Part shown: positions 51,630 through 60,900 of the stretch, piece after piece
Numbering within the stretch: the first letter of the stretch is position 1
How the letters are laid out: each line of letters begins with the position of its first letter
NCBI GenBank assembly: GCA_963782965.1
Contig: CAWALV010000002.1
Location: forward strand, 1,178,001 to 1,242,000
Direction of reading: 5' to 3'
Source: CAWALV01 sp963782965
Lineage (GTDB): Bacteria; Actinomycetota; Actinomycetes; Acidothermales; Acidothermaceae
DNA: 64,000 bases
Made by a program: the position numbers and the translations under genes
The notes under the pieces: model-generated
Seen by the model: only the letters and a program-made list of their open reading frames with translations
Told to the model about the DNA's origin: nothing
Database searches by the model: none

Positions 51630-53234
51630 GTGCGCGAGCAACATCTCCATCCGCCTGCGCCGGGCACCGGCGGGGCCTCTTCCGAGGACACCGCCGATCT
51701 CCAGCGGTTCACGAGACTGGTGATCGCGGCCGCTGTGGCGGCGGCGTCGGCGTACGTCTTCTTTCTGCTTGATCCCGCGCATCGCGGCACGACCTGGGTC
51801 TGGGCCCTCGTCCTCGTCGCCGAGGGCCTCACCATCTTCCAGGCGCTCGGCGTCTGGTGGACGATCCTCGCGCATCGCGGGCACCACGACCGGCCAGAGG
51901 TTTTCGCCTGGCGCCAGCGGATGCTCGCCGGTCGCGACCTCCCGAGCATCGACGTGTTCGTCACCGTCGCGGGTGAGCCGTTGGACGTCGTCAGCAGGAC
52001 CGTTCTCGCGGCGAACGAGATGCAGTTGCCGCACGAGACGTGGGTGCTCGACGACGGGAAGAGCGACGCCCTCCGCGATCTGTGCCACGACATCGGCGTG
52101 GGGTACTTGCGCAGGCCGGACAACCGCAACGCCAAGGCGGGCAACGTCAACGCAGCCTTGCGCCGAACGACCGGTGAGTTCGTCGCCATCCTTGATGCGG
52201 ATCACGTTCCGACGAAGGACTTCCTGGCCGAAGCGCTGCCGCACCTGGTCGACCAGCGCGTGGCGTTCGCGCAGTCGCCGCAGTGGTACACCAACCGCCG
52301 GCGTCTGGTCGAACTCGGCGCCGGGGAGTCGCAGCGCATTTTCTACGAGCTCGTCTGCCCGGGGAAGAATCACTTCAACGCCGTCTTCTGCGTCGGCACG
52401 AACGTCATCTTCCGCCGGCGTGCGCTCGCCGAACTCGGTGGGCTCTACACGGGCAGCAACAGCGAGGACATCTGGACCTCGTTGCTGCTGCATCGCCGGG
52501 GTTGGCGCTCGGTCTACGTGCCGAAGGTGTTGGCCCGAGGCTTGGCACCCGACACCCTGCGCGGCTACTTCAAGCAGCAGTTCCGATGGGCGCACGGCGG
52601 CTTCGAGATGTTGCTTCGAGGTCGGCTGCTTCGCGGTGCGGGGCTCAACGCCGACCAGCGCCTGCAGTACCTCTTCACCGGCACGAACTACCTGCTGGCC
52701 TTCGCCACGGTCATCTTCCAGATCGTTCCGGCGGCCTTTCTCCTCGGCGGGTTCACCCCCGTGCACGCCGGGTTGGGCTCCTGGCTGGCGTTCTATCTCC
52801 CCGTATACACCTTGATGTTCATCATCACGCTGTTGCAGGCCGGGGGCTTTCGGCCCGCAGCCATCGTCATGAGCTTCGGAGCCGCTCCGGTTCACATTCA
52901 GGCGTTCCTCTCGACCCTGCTGCGCCGGCGAAGCGCGTGGAACGTCACCAACGTTCGCGGTGCCGTGCAGTCGATCGAACTCGTCCTGCCTCAGTTCGCG
53001 TTGCTGACGCTGAACGTCGTCGCCATCGTCGTCGGCCTGCGCGCCTTGACCCCGGCTGATCAGGTCGGCACATACCTTGCGGTCACCTGGGCTGCCCTTC
53101 ACGTCCTGGTGCTCGGCCGCGTCGTCGCCGAGGCATTCGTCGACGCACGTCGGCAACGGCGTGAGACAGCGGCGCCTCCATCGACAAGCGCAGCTGCCCG
53201 CCGGGAGGCGGCGCTCACGACAGGTGTCCGATGA
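51630..53234 (+). CDS. Processive GT2 glycosyltransferase (cellulose/curdlan synthase-like)
   Basis: 534 aa. Two N-terminal helices (LVIAAAVAAASAYVFFLL, TWVWALVLVAEGLTIFQAL), a cytosolic GT-A domain and about five C-terminal helices. Processive-synthase signature: WVLDDGKSDALRDL (first Asp, ~139), AILDADHVP (DxD, ~188), NSEDIWTSLLLHRRGW (ED, ~279) and FKQQFRWAHGG (QxxRW, ~316). No PilZ domain is present. This class polymerises and extrudes beta-glucans from UDP-glucose or similar. The next two genes (HlyD-like, GH81 beta-1,3-glucanase) suggest a beta-1,3-glucan product. The start, GTG 51630, is provisional. The stop overlaps the alternative ATG of the next gene. Confidence 0.88.
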   Translation: MREQHLHPPAPGTGGASSEDTADLQRFTRLVIAAAVAAASAYVFFLLDPAHRGTTWVWALVLVAEGLTIFQALGVWWTILAHRGHHDRPEVFAWRQRMLAGRDLPSIDVFVTVAGEPLDVVSRTVLAANEMQLPHETWVLDDGKSDALRDLCHDIGVGYLRRPDNRNAKAGNVNAALRRTTGEFVAILDADHVPTKDFLAEALPHLVDQRVAFAQSPQWYTNRRRLVELGAGESQRIFYELVCPGKNHFNAVFCVGTNVIFRRRALAELGGLYTGSNSEDIWTSLLLHRRGWRSVYVPKVLARGLAPDTLRGYFKQQFRWAHGGFEMLLRGRLLRGAGLNADQRLQYLFTGTNYLLAFATVIFQIVPAAFLLGGFTPVHAGLGSWLAFYLPVYTLMFIITLLQAGGFRPAAIVMSFGAAPVHIQAFLSTLLRRRSAWNVTNVRGAVQSIELVLPQFALLTLNVVAIVVGLRALTPADQVGTYLAVTWAALHVLVLGRVVAEAFVDARRQRRETAAPPSTSAAARREAALTTGVR

Positions 53235-53260
53235 AAACAAGGAGAGGAAGGCAAGACGAG

Positions 53261-54142
53261 GTGCCAGAGGCCTATCCCCGTGACCCCGATCGCCGCGTGA
53301 ACGGGCGCCCGAGCAGCGGCAACGTGCTTGTTGACGACTGGGAACCGGACGACGACGGGTTGGCGCCGATCGACGACTCGCCGTTCCACGAAGACACCGC
53401 CGAACGCAACCGCGCGCTGGCGCGCGGGCGTGAGCGGCGCAACGGATCGCGCGGGCGCGTGCGCCGGGTGATGTCGTGGTTTTTGGTGTTGTTGATGGTC
53501 GGCGCGGCCGTATACGGCGGCTACCGGCTCACCGACTACCGCCTTGCGCAGCAGGCGAACGTCGACCTCGGCACGACCGTCCTCACCGCCACGAGCGTGT
53601 CGGTCGGCGCGCCCGGCAGCGGGCAGGTCACCAAGGTCTACGTATCCGACCAGGAGCGGGTGAAGGCCGGCTCGCCGGTGGCCAGCATGAACGTCGACAA
53701 TCCTGCCGCCGGCGGGTCAGGCCCACCCACCGTGAGTCCGGCAACCGTGAGCGCTCCGATCAGCGGTGTGGTGAGCGCTGTGCCGGCACCGGCCGGAAGC
53801 AGCGTGCAGTCCGGCGATCCGATCGTGACGATCTACGATCCCGGCACCGCACAGTTCGAAGCAGCGGTCGGAACCTCGACACTGCAGCAGTTGGCGTCGG
53901 GGATGCGCGTCACGCTGCGCAGCGCGGCTGTGAGCGCACCGATTCACGCGATCGTCGACCACGTCGTCCCGCGACCTGATGTTTCTCCGTTCAGCAAAGA
54001 CCAACGGATGGCCCTCGTCCTGCGGCCGACCGATCCGGCGCGCGTGGCGAAGCTCGTGCCCGGACTGCTGTTCACCGCAACGGTGAACACCCGATCGGCA
54101 CCCCCAGGCGCGCCGAAGACGGTTCGGGTCGGTTCTTCGTGA
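53261..54142 (+). CDS. HlyD/biotinyl-lipoyl-like membrane fusion protein partnered with the GT2 synthase
   Basis: 293 aa from GTG 53261 (GGAAGG 9 nt upstream); ATG 53231, overlapping the synthase stop as ATGA, is the alternative. An acidic/basic cytosolic N-terminus (~75 aa) precedes one transmembrane helix (SWFLVLLMVGAAVYGGY), then a lipoyl-like half-motif (TSVSVGAPGSGQVTKVYVSDQERVKAGSPVASM), a second half (SAPISGVVSAVPAPAGSSVQSGDPIVTIYD) and a beta-barrel region. Membrane fusion-type subunits act with polysaccharide synthases (Alg44-like) to carry polymer across the envelope. The coupled gene order supports that role here. Confidence 0.78.
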   Translation: MPEAYPRDPDRRVNGRPSSGNVLVDDWEPDDDGLAPIDDSPFHEDTAERNRALARGRERRNGSRGRVRRVMSWFLVLLMVGAAVYGGYRLTDYRLAQQANVDLGTTVLTATSVSVGAPGSGQVTKVYVSDQERVKAGSPVASMNVDNPAAGGSGPPTVSPATVSAPISGVVSAVPAPAGSSVQSGDPIVTIYDPGTAQFEAAVGTSTLQQLASGMRVTLRSAAVSAPIHAIVDHVVPRPDVSPFSKDQRMALVLRPTDPARVAKLVPGLLFTATVNTRSAPPGAPKTVRVGSS

Positions 54143-56499
54143 CGGCGCGTCGCCGTGTTGTCGGGCTGCTCGTGGTCGGCGGTCTGATGGCCGCGTGCAC
54201 TTCACAGGCGCATCCGGGCAGCGGGGCACTCGGCAGTTCGGCGTCCGGCAGTTCGTCGCCCCACCACGCTACGAGCCCATCAGCGTTCGCGGGCACGCGC
54301 GTCGTCGACTCGGCCAAGGAGATCGCGGCAGCGCACTCGGCCGGCCTGGCGACACCCTCGTTCGCCGGCGCTTCCGCTGCCTCCGGGAGCATCGCGCCGA
54401 AGCCGCCGTCCGATGCCCGACCGAGCAAGGCGCCGGCGCAGGCGACGGCGTCGCTGCGGGGGCATCCGCTGCCGACGAACCAGTGGTGGACCTCGGCGCT
54501 GATCGGCCCATGGACCCAACCGCTCGTCGCCGGGCCGCTTACCGTGCAGGTCACGGCGAGCGGTTCGGCCGTGAGCTACCGCCCGGTGACCGTCCAGGCT
54601 GACCACGTCATCCAGCCGTTCGTTCCTGCGGTCACGGCAGGCGGCGCGCTGGACGGCGTGAAGGTCAGCGGCTACGGACCGCTGCACGTCGACCTCGTCA
54701 GCAAGGTGAAGGCCGGAGGCACGCTCCGGACGACGGCAGTCGAAGGAAGCCCCTTCGTCTACTGGCATTTCGCCGGGGTGCAAGAACCAGCGTTGCAGCT
54801 AGCGGGTGCGCCGACCGACATGCGCCTCGACGGCGCGCACATGTCGTTTTCCATCGACGGGCAGCGGTGGGACGTCGCAGCCTCTGCCGGTCATTGGGCT
54901 CGCAACGGCGCGCGGCTGACGCTCAGCGGTTCCTCCGACGTCGACGTCGTCGCCGGCCCGGCGCCGTCCGGCGCGGCTTCGGGCTGGGCCGAGCAAGCGA
55001 CGCGAGCGGCACGGCATCCGATCACCGGCAGCCGGGCGACGCTGGCGTTCGACCGAAGCTCGATGACCGCGCGGCAGGTGCTCAGCGTGGAGCGGGCCGG
55101 CGGGGGTCCGGGCGCGTGGGCGCTCACGCCTTTGCAGGCGGCGAATCTCGCGGCGCCTGAACACGGTTCTGCGTCGGGCCACGGCCACTACGCCGGGCCG
55201 CTCGGTACGGAGCCGGTCGTCGACGCGTCGTCCGTCACGGTCGACATCGTGTTGCCGGGGTTCTTGCCGTCGGTGCCGAAGGTGAAGCTGCCGAGCAGTG
55301 AACGAGACAGCGTGCGGCATGCCTTGCAGTCGGATTTGTCGGCCAAGCCGCAGCAGGGTGGCGTGTACTTCTCCGCGAAGGAAATGGCCCGCGAGGCGAC
55401 CATCGCCGACGTCGCCGCCGCCGTGGGCGATACCGCCGCGCGGAAGCAAGCCCTGGGCATGCTGCGCAAGAACCTCGTCGACTGGCTCACCTACACAGGC
55501 CCGAACGACCCGCACTACTTCGCGTACGACGCCACATGGGGCGGCCTGATCGGCGTCCCGGCCGAGTTCGGCAACCAGGACTACAACGACCATCATTTTC
55601 AGTACGGCTACCTGGTTCGCGCAGCCGCCACCATGGCTCGCGCCGATCCCACGTTCGCCAAGAAGTACGGCAACGTCGTCGACGCGATCGTGCGCGACTA
55701 CGCGGGTGGTGGCGTGGGCGACGTCAGTGGTGGCTTTCCTTCCGAACGGGTGTGGGACGCCGGTGCCGGCCACTCGTGGGCGTCGGGCTACTCACTGTTC
55801 GCGGACGGCAACAACCAGGAATCCTCCAGCGAAGCCGTCGAAGCGTGGGCCGGTGTCGCCGAGTGGGGGCTCGCGACCGGCCGGTCGAAGCTCGCCGACC
55901 TCGGGCTGGCGCGCTACGCCATCGAAGGCGCAGCCGCGCGCATGTACTGGCTGGGCGATTCTCCCTCGCTGCGGCCGAAGGGTTACGCGCATCGGACGGT
56001 CGGCATCGTCTGGGGCGACAAGATCGACTTTGCCACGTGGTTCTCGCCGAAGCCGGAGGCCGTGATCGGCATCCAGTTGCTGCCGGTCGCGTTCAGCGGC
56101 CTGTACCGCGATGACGCAGCTTCGGCGAAGACTCGCGAGTCGCAACTCAACGCAGCCACCCACGGCAGTTACGCCCAGTGGGGCAACGTGTTCGCTGCCG
56201 ACCAGGCGTTATACGACGCGAGCGCCGCGCGGCACACCCTTGCGACCCAGACCAAGCAACCGGACGCCGGCACCAGCCGCGGCCTCGTCGAGTACCTCAT
56301 CGACGTGCTGGCGAAGACCGGCCCACCCGATGCGAGCGTCGTCGCCAGCGGCCCGGGCGGCCTGGCGATGAAGAAGGGATCGACCCTGTCGTATCTCACT
56401 GCTCCAGGGTCGAACGGGAGTCACGCGTTGGCGTTCAGTCGCGACGGCAAGAAGCTGAAGACCGTGCAGACGGCGAAGACGGCGAAGGCGAGCTCATAG
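54139..56499 (+). CDS. GH81 endo-beta-1,3-glucanase lipoprotein
   Basis: 786 aa. The N-terminus is a lipoprotein signal (VTARRRVV, hydrophobic GLLVVGGLM, lipobox MAAC ~19). After a Ser/Ala linker comes a GH81 domain: GHPLPTNQWWTSALIGPW, AYDATWGGLIGVP, YNDHHFQYGYLVRAAA (~480, conserved Asp), PSERVWDAGAGHSWASGY and NNQESSSEAVEAWAG (~557, conserved catalytic Glu pair). GH81 enzymes hydrolyse beta-1,3-glucan internally with inversion. GTG 54139 overlaps the HlyD-like stop as GTGA, so the hydrolase is made together with the synthase. This parallels the glycosidases (BcsZ-type) found in cellulose operons. Confidence 0.9.
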   Translation: MTARRRVVGLLVVGGLMAACTSQAHPGSGALGSSASGSSSPHHATSPSAFAGTRVVDSAKEIAAAHSAGLATPSFAGASAASGSIAPKPPSDARPSKAPAQATASLRGHPLPTNQWWTSALIGPWTQPLVAGPLTVQVTASGSAVSYRPVTVQADHVIQPFVPAVTAGGALDGVKVSGYGPLHVDLVSKVKAGGTLRTTAVEGSPFVYWHFAGVQEPALQLAGAPTDMRLDGAHMSFSIDGQRWDVAASAGHWARNGARLTLSGSSDVDVVAGPAPSGAASGWAEQATRAARHPITGSRATLAFDRSSMTARQVLSVERAGGGPGAWALTPLQAANLAAPEHGSASGHGHYAGPLGTEPVVDASSVTVDIVLPGFLPSVPKVKLPSSERDSVRHALQSDLSAKPQQGGVYFSAKEMAREATIADVAAAVGDTAARKQALGMLRKNLVDWLTYTGPNDPHYFAYDATWGGLIGVPAEFGNQDYNDHHFQYGYLVRAAATMARADPTFAKKYGNVVDAIVRDYAGGGVGDVSGGFPSERVWDAGAGHSWASGYSLFADGNNQESSSEAVEAWAGVAEWGLATGRSKLADLGLARYAIEGAAARMYWLGDSPSLRPKGYAHRTVGIVWGDKIDFATWFSPKPEAVIGIQLLPVAFSGLYRDDAASAKTRESQLNAATHGSYAQWGNVFAADQALYDASAARHTLATQTKQPDAGTSRGLVEYLIDVLAKTGPPDASVVASGPGGLAMKKGSTLSYLTAPGSNGSHALAFSRDGKKLKTVQTAKTAKASS

Positions 56500-56519
56500 C
56501 TGCGCGGTGCGGCGGCGCC

Positions 56520-56525
56520 TAGGCT
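56520..56525 (+). promoter_or_regulatory. -10 element for a leaderless PrmC-like transcript
   Basis: TAGGCT ends 8 nt before GTG 56534. Confidence 0.5.
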
Positions 56526-56533
56526 TGGCCTTC

Positions 56534-57481
56534 GTGCCCATCACCTCACCCGAGCCGGCGAGGCCGGTAGGGCCGGCAGGGTCGGTAGGGCCGGTAGGGC
56601 CGGCAGGGCCGGCTCACCCAGAGGGTGGCAGCTCCGGGCCTTCCGTCGTCGCCAGGCTGAGAGCGGCCGGGTGCGTGTACGCGGAGGACGAAGCGCGCCT
56701 GCTCATCGGCGCCGCCGCCGATAGCGCACACCTCGACGCCATGGTCGAACGGCGCGTCGCAGGCTTCCCGCTGGAGCACGTCGTCGGCTGGGCGGAGTTC
56801 TGCGGGCTGCGCATGAAGGTCGAGCCCGGCGTTTTCGTGCCGCGGCGCCGAAGCGAGTTCCTCGTCGCGCAGGCCGTCGATGTCGGTTCGCGGATGCGAA
56901 ACGGCGGCCGGCCACTCGTCGTCCTCGACATGTGTTGCGGGTCGGGTGCCGTGGGTGCGGCGATTGCCGCGGCCCGCGCAATGAACGCGGCGAAGCGCCC
57001 CCCCGAGGTGCACGCCGTCGACATCGATCCCGCGGCGGTGGCATGTGCGCGCCAGAACCTTGCAGCGTGTGACGGCGAGGTTTACGAGGGCGACTTGTAC
57101 GAACCGCTGCCGGCGCGGTTGCGAGCCCGCGTCGACCTCCTCGTTGTCAACGCCCCTTACGTGCCGACGGGTGAGATAGCGACGCTCCCTGCCGAGGCAA
57201 GGCTGCACGAACGGCCCGTGGCGCTCGACGGTGGTGGCGACGGGCTCGACGTCCAGCGCAGGATCGTTGCAGGGGCTCACCGGTGGCTGGCGCCTGGCGG
57301 CGCGCTGGTGATCGAGACCGGACGGCACCAGGTCGATCGTTCGGCCGCGATCGTGGACGAGGGGTTGCCCGCGCACGTGATTCGTGTCGCGGAATCGCCT
57401 GACTATGACGTGGCCATCGTCATTGCCGAGGCACGGGGCTATTTCTCCGCCTTCCAGCCGCCATGGCCGAAGGTTCGATGA
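56534..57481 (+). CDS. Putative protein N5-glutamine methyltransferase (PrmC/HemK-like)
   Basis: 315-aa SAM-dependent methyltransferase. The N-terminus holds a Gly-Pro-Ala repeat (residues ~12-25) encoded by 9-bp DNA repeats. Then come DEARLLIGAA, GFPLEHVVGWAEFCGLRM, FVPRRRSEFLV, motif I VLDMCCGSGAVGAAIA, VHAVDIDPAAVACARQNL and LLVNAPYVPTG, where PrmC has NPPY. The NAPY variant is typical of a PrmC-like subgroup of uncertain target. GTG 56534 is chosen because of TAGGCT upstream. The 3' end overlaps the convergent gene by 43 nt. Confidence 0.86.
   Translation: MPITSPEPARPVGPAGSVGPVGPAGPAHPEGGSSGPSVVARLRAAGCVYAEDEARLLIGAAADSAHLDAMVERRVAGFPLEHVVGWAEFCGLRMKVEPGVFVPRRRSEFLVAQAVDVGSRMRNGGRPLVVLDMCCGSGAVGAAIAAARAMNAAKRPPEVHAVDIDPAAVACARQNLAACDGEVYEGDLYEPLPARLRARVDLLVVNAPYVPTGEIATLPAEARLHERPVALDGGGDGLDVQRRIVAGAHRWLAPGGALVIETGRHQVDRSAAIVDEGLPAHVIRVAESPDYDVAIVIAEARGYFSAFQPPWPKVR
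56555..56615 (+). repeat. 9-bp tandem repeats at the 5' end of the PrmC-like gene
   Basis: Units such as GCCGGTAGG and GCCGGCAGG are repeated about six times in frame, encoding Val/Ala-Gly-Pro. Same period as the non-coding array at 13724-13765. Confidence 0.75.
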
Positions 57482-57798
57482 ACCCACTCGCGAAACGACT
57501 TGCCTTCCCCGTATCCGGGGTCGTCATCGAAGGCGGCGGTCCCGGAAGGTTCGGGGAGATCGGCGATCTGGCTGTCATCGAGGTCGCACGCGATGTACTC
57601 GGTGGTGATTTCGCGTATCTGATCGCGGTCAACGAAGCGACGACCATGCTCCGTCTTGACGATCACCCCGTCGAAGAGGTCCTCCGAGGGGATTTCGAGC
57701 ACCTTGACCAGGGTCCCGAATCCTTGACCGCTGGATGACAGCAAAGGAACCCCTCGGGGAACTCCGTCATACGACACGGGTTCGGCTTCGTCGCTCAT
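57439..57798 (-). CDS. PRC-barrel-like small protein of unknown function
   Basis: 119 aa. The region GVPLLSSSGQGFGTLVKVLEIPSEDLFDGVIVKTEHGRRFVDRDQI (in pieces) has the beta-rich pattern of PRC-barrel/DUF2171 proteins, including a surface-type VIVKTEHG strand and a conserved-looking VDRDQIREI turn. The C-terminus is acidic then basic. GAGGA lies ~7 nt before the ATG at 57798. It overlaps the convergent methyltransferase gene by 43 nt. Confidence 0.68.
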   Translation of the reverse strand: MSDEAEPVSYDGVPRGVPLLSSSGQGFGTLVKVLEIPSEDLFDGVIVKTEHGRRFVDRDQIREITTEYIACDLDDSQIADLPEPSGTAAFDDDPGYGEGKSFREWVHRTFGHGGWKAEK

Positions 57799-57948
57799 GC
57801 GTGCGTCCTCGCTCGAGAATCAGTTGGCAGGGCCCGGTCACGAGTGAAGGCCCGGCGGAACGGACGCGGTCAGCGCCACGCCGCGTCGTAAACCTGCTCG
57901 CGGGCGTACCCTATCGCCAAGTTTCCGACGCCGGGGAAAGGCGGGAGT

Positions 57949-60900
57949 GTGGCCGCTAGGTGTCCGGCTTGCGGGACCGGCGTATCGGCGACGGCGCGGT
58001 ATTGCTCGGAGTGTGGCGCCGAGTTGGCCCGCGCCTGCCCGCATTGCGGCGCCGAGGCGTCGGGAAACTTCTGCTCTGAGTGCGGTGTTGCGCTGGGCGG
58101 CGCGGCCGTCGCGCCGCCGTCGTCCGCGAGCGGGCTGGCTGCCACCCCGGTCGCCGAGCGGCGGATCACGTCGGTGGTCTTCGGAGATCTCGTCGGTTTC
58201 ACGCCCCTCGCGGAGACTCGGGACGCCGAGGACGTTCGCGAACTGCTGTCGGAGTACTTCGACACGGCCCGTACCGTGATCGAACGTTACGGCGGCGTGG
58301 TGGAGAAGTTCATCGGCGACGCGGTCATGGCGGTATGGGGAGTCCCGACCGCCCACGAGGACGACTCCGAACGTGCTGTGCGGGCGTCTCTCGACCTCGT
58401 CGAGGCGATTTCCCTGCTGGGAGACGCAATCAACCTGCCAGGACTCGCGATGCGGGTCGGCGTCGTCACGGGCGAGGTCGCGGTGACGCTGCGCGCAGCT
58501 GGGCAGGGAATGGTCGCCGGCGACGCAGTCAACACGGCGGCGCGCGTGCAGGCGGCGGCGGGTCCGGGTGAGGTCTGGGTCGACGAGACGACCCGAGCCG
58601 CGACGGCTGCCGCAGTCGCGTACGACGACGTAGGCACGCACGAGCTCAAGGGCAAGGCCGAGCCGGTGCACCTCTTCGCGGCTCGCACCGTCGTCGCTGC
58701 GATCGGCGGTGTGCGGCGGGTGGACGGGCTCGAAGCCCCGTTCGTGGGCCGCGACCGCGAGATCCGCCTGACGAAGGAACTCTTCCACGCGACGCTCGAG
58801 GAGGGCAGGCCGCGTCTCGTCGCCATCTTCGGCCCGGCCGGCGTCGGCAAGTCGCGGTTCGGGTGGGAGCTCGACAAGTACGTCGACGGCATCACAGACA
58901 CCGTGCACTGGCATCGTGGCCGCTGCCTGTCCTATGGCGACGGGGTGGCTTTCTGGGCGCTCGCCGAGATCGTTCGCGGCCGGTTGGACATCCTCGAAGG
59001 CGACCCGTCCGAGGTCGTCGTGGAGCGGCTCGTCGAGGGCCTCGAGTTCCATATTGCGGATACGGACGAACGCTCGTGGCTGCTGCCGCGGATGGCGACT
59101 CTGATCGGCGTCGGCGAGGTGGTCAGCCCCGGTACGTCCTTCGGGCGGGACGATCTGTTCGCCGCGTGGCGGACGTTCTTCGAACGGATCGCCCGCAGTG
59201 ACGGTGCGGTCGCGGCATACCTCCAAATCGACGATCTGCAATGGGCCGACCAAGGCCTGCTCGATTTTCTCGATCACATGCTCGACCGGGCTGCGGCGCC
59301 GATCTTCCTCCTCACCCTCGCCCGCTCGGAGTTGACCGACCGGGCCCCGGGCTTCGGCACTGGGCGGCGAGCCACGGCCATCCATCTGGAGCCGTTGCCC
59401 GACGCGCAGATGCGGAGTCTCGTGGAGGGGCTCGTCGCCGCCTTGCCGGACGACGTCCGCACCGCGCTCGTGAAGCGGTCGGAAGGAATCCCGCTCTTCG
59501 CCGTGGAGACCGTGCGCGGTCTGATCGACCGGGACGTGGTCGTGCCACGGGACGGCAAGTACGTCCTTCGCCCGGAGGCCGGGGATGAGTTTGTCCTCGA
59601 CAACCTCGACCTACCGACGACGCTGCATACACTCATCGCCGCTCGCCTCGATTCGTTGCCAGCGGATGAGCGGCGCCTCGTGCAGGACGCTTCGGTGCTC
59701 GGTCAGGCATTCACCGCGGGCGGGCTCCGCTCGTTGGTGCAGTCGCTTGGCGAGGACGTCGACGTGGATGCAGGGCTAAAAAACCTCGTTCGCAAGGAGA
59801 TTTTCGCGGTCGAGTCCGACCCGCGATCGCCGGAGCGCGGGCAGCACCGCTTCGTCCAGGCGTTGGTCCGCGCGGTCGCCTATGACCGGCTCGCGCGTCG
59901 TGACCGGAAGGCCCGCCACCTCGCCGTCGCGGAGCGTCTCGCAGAGGATGCCGACGCCGACACCATTCCATCGGTGCTCGCGAGTCACTACCTCGACGCG
60001 CACGCGGCTGCGGCCGACGATCCTGACGCCGCTGCCCTGGCCGCCAAGGCTGTCGCTTTGTTCGAGCAATCCGCGACGCGGGCGCGCGCGCTCGGCGCGC
60101 CCGAGGAGGCTCGCCGGCATCTTGCCACCGCGCTCACTCTGGCCACGACCGACTTCGAGAACGGGCGCCTCACCGAAGAGATGGCGCGCGCCGAGCTGGC
60201 AGTCGGCGCCGCGGCCGCGGCCGCATTGCTCGCCGAGCAAGCCCAGTCCTTCTACATCGACGCGGGCGCGGACGTGGATGCGTGGCGCGCGCAGGCGTTG
60301 TGGGCCGAAGCCCAGATTTCCGCCGGCAACGGTCAGGTCGTCGTCGAACCCCTTGCGGCTGCCTATGCACTGGTGGAGACGCGAGCCGATGCCGCGCCGG
60401 TCGCCGCACAGCTTGCCCTGCAATGTGCCCGCGGCTACTACGTCGCGCACGGCGACGCAGAGAGGTCGATCCCCTGGTTCGATCGGGCGGTGCGCCTCGC
60501 CGAAGCACTCGACGATCTGCCGCAACTCTCTTCGACATTGTCGTCGTATGCCGGTGCGTTCGTGCTCGCCGGACGACCCCGGATGGGGCTCGGCTTGTTG
60601 CGCGTCTCGCTCGAACTCGCGCGTGAGCTCGACGACCCGATCATCCGGCTCAGGCCGATCAACAACCTCGTCAGCTTTCTCGCCACCCGCGACCTCCGTG
60701 CCGCCATCCCGGTCACGGAGGAGGGGCTCGCGATCTTCCGCCGCCTTCGCGACCGCGACTCGGGCCTTTCGCTCGGCTGCAGTGTGATGCACGTGTACTG
60801 GACGAGCGGCCGATGGGACGACGCCCTCGAGCTGTACGCCGAGATGAGCGAGGGCCTCGAGGTGAACTCGATGGTGCTCTTCATGAAGGCGTACGCCTCG

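Noticed and set aside
51624..53240. 538-aa open frame antisense to the GT2 synthase
   Set aside because: No family features; the plus strand has D, DxD, ED and QxxRW motifs.
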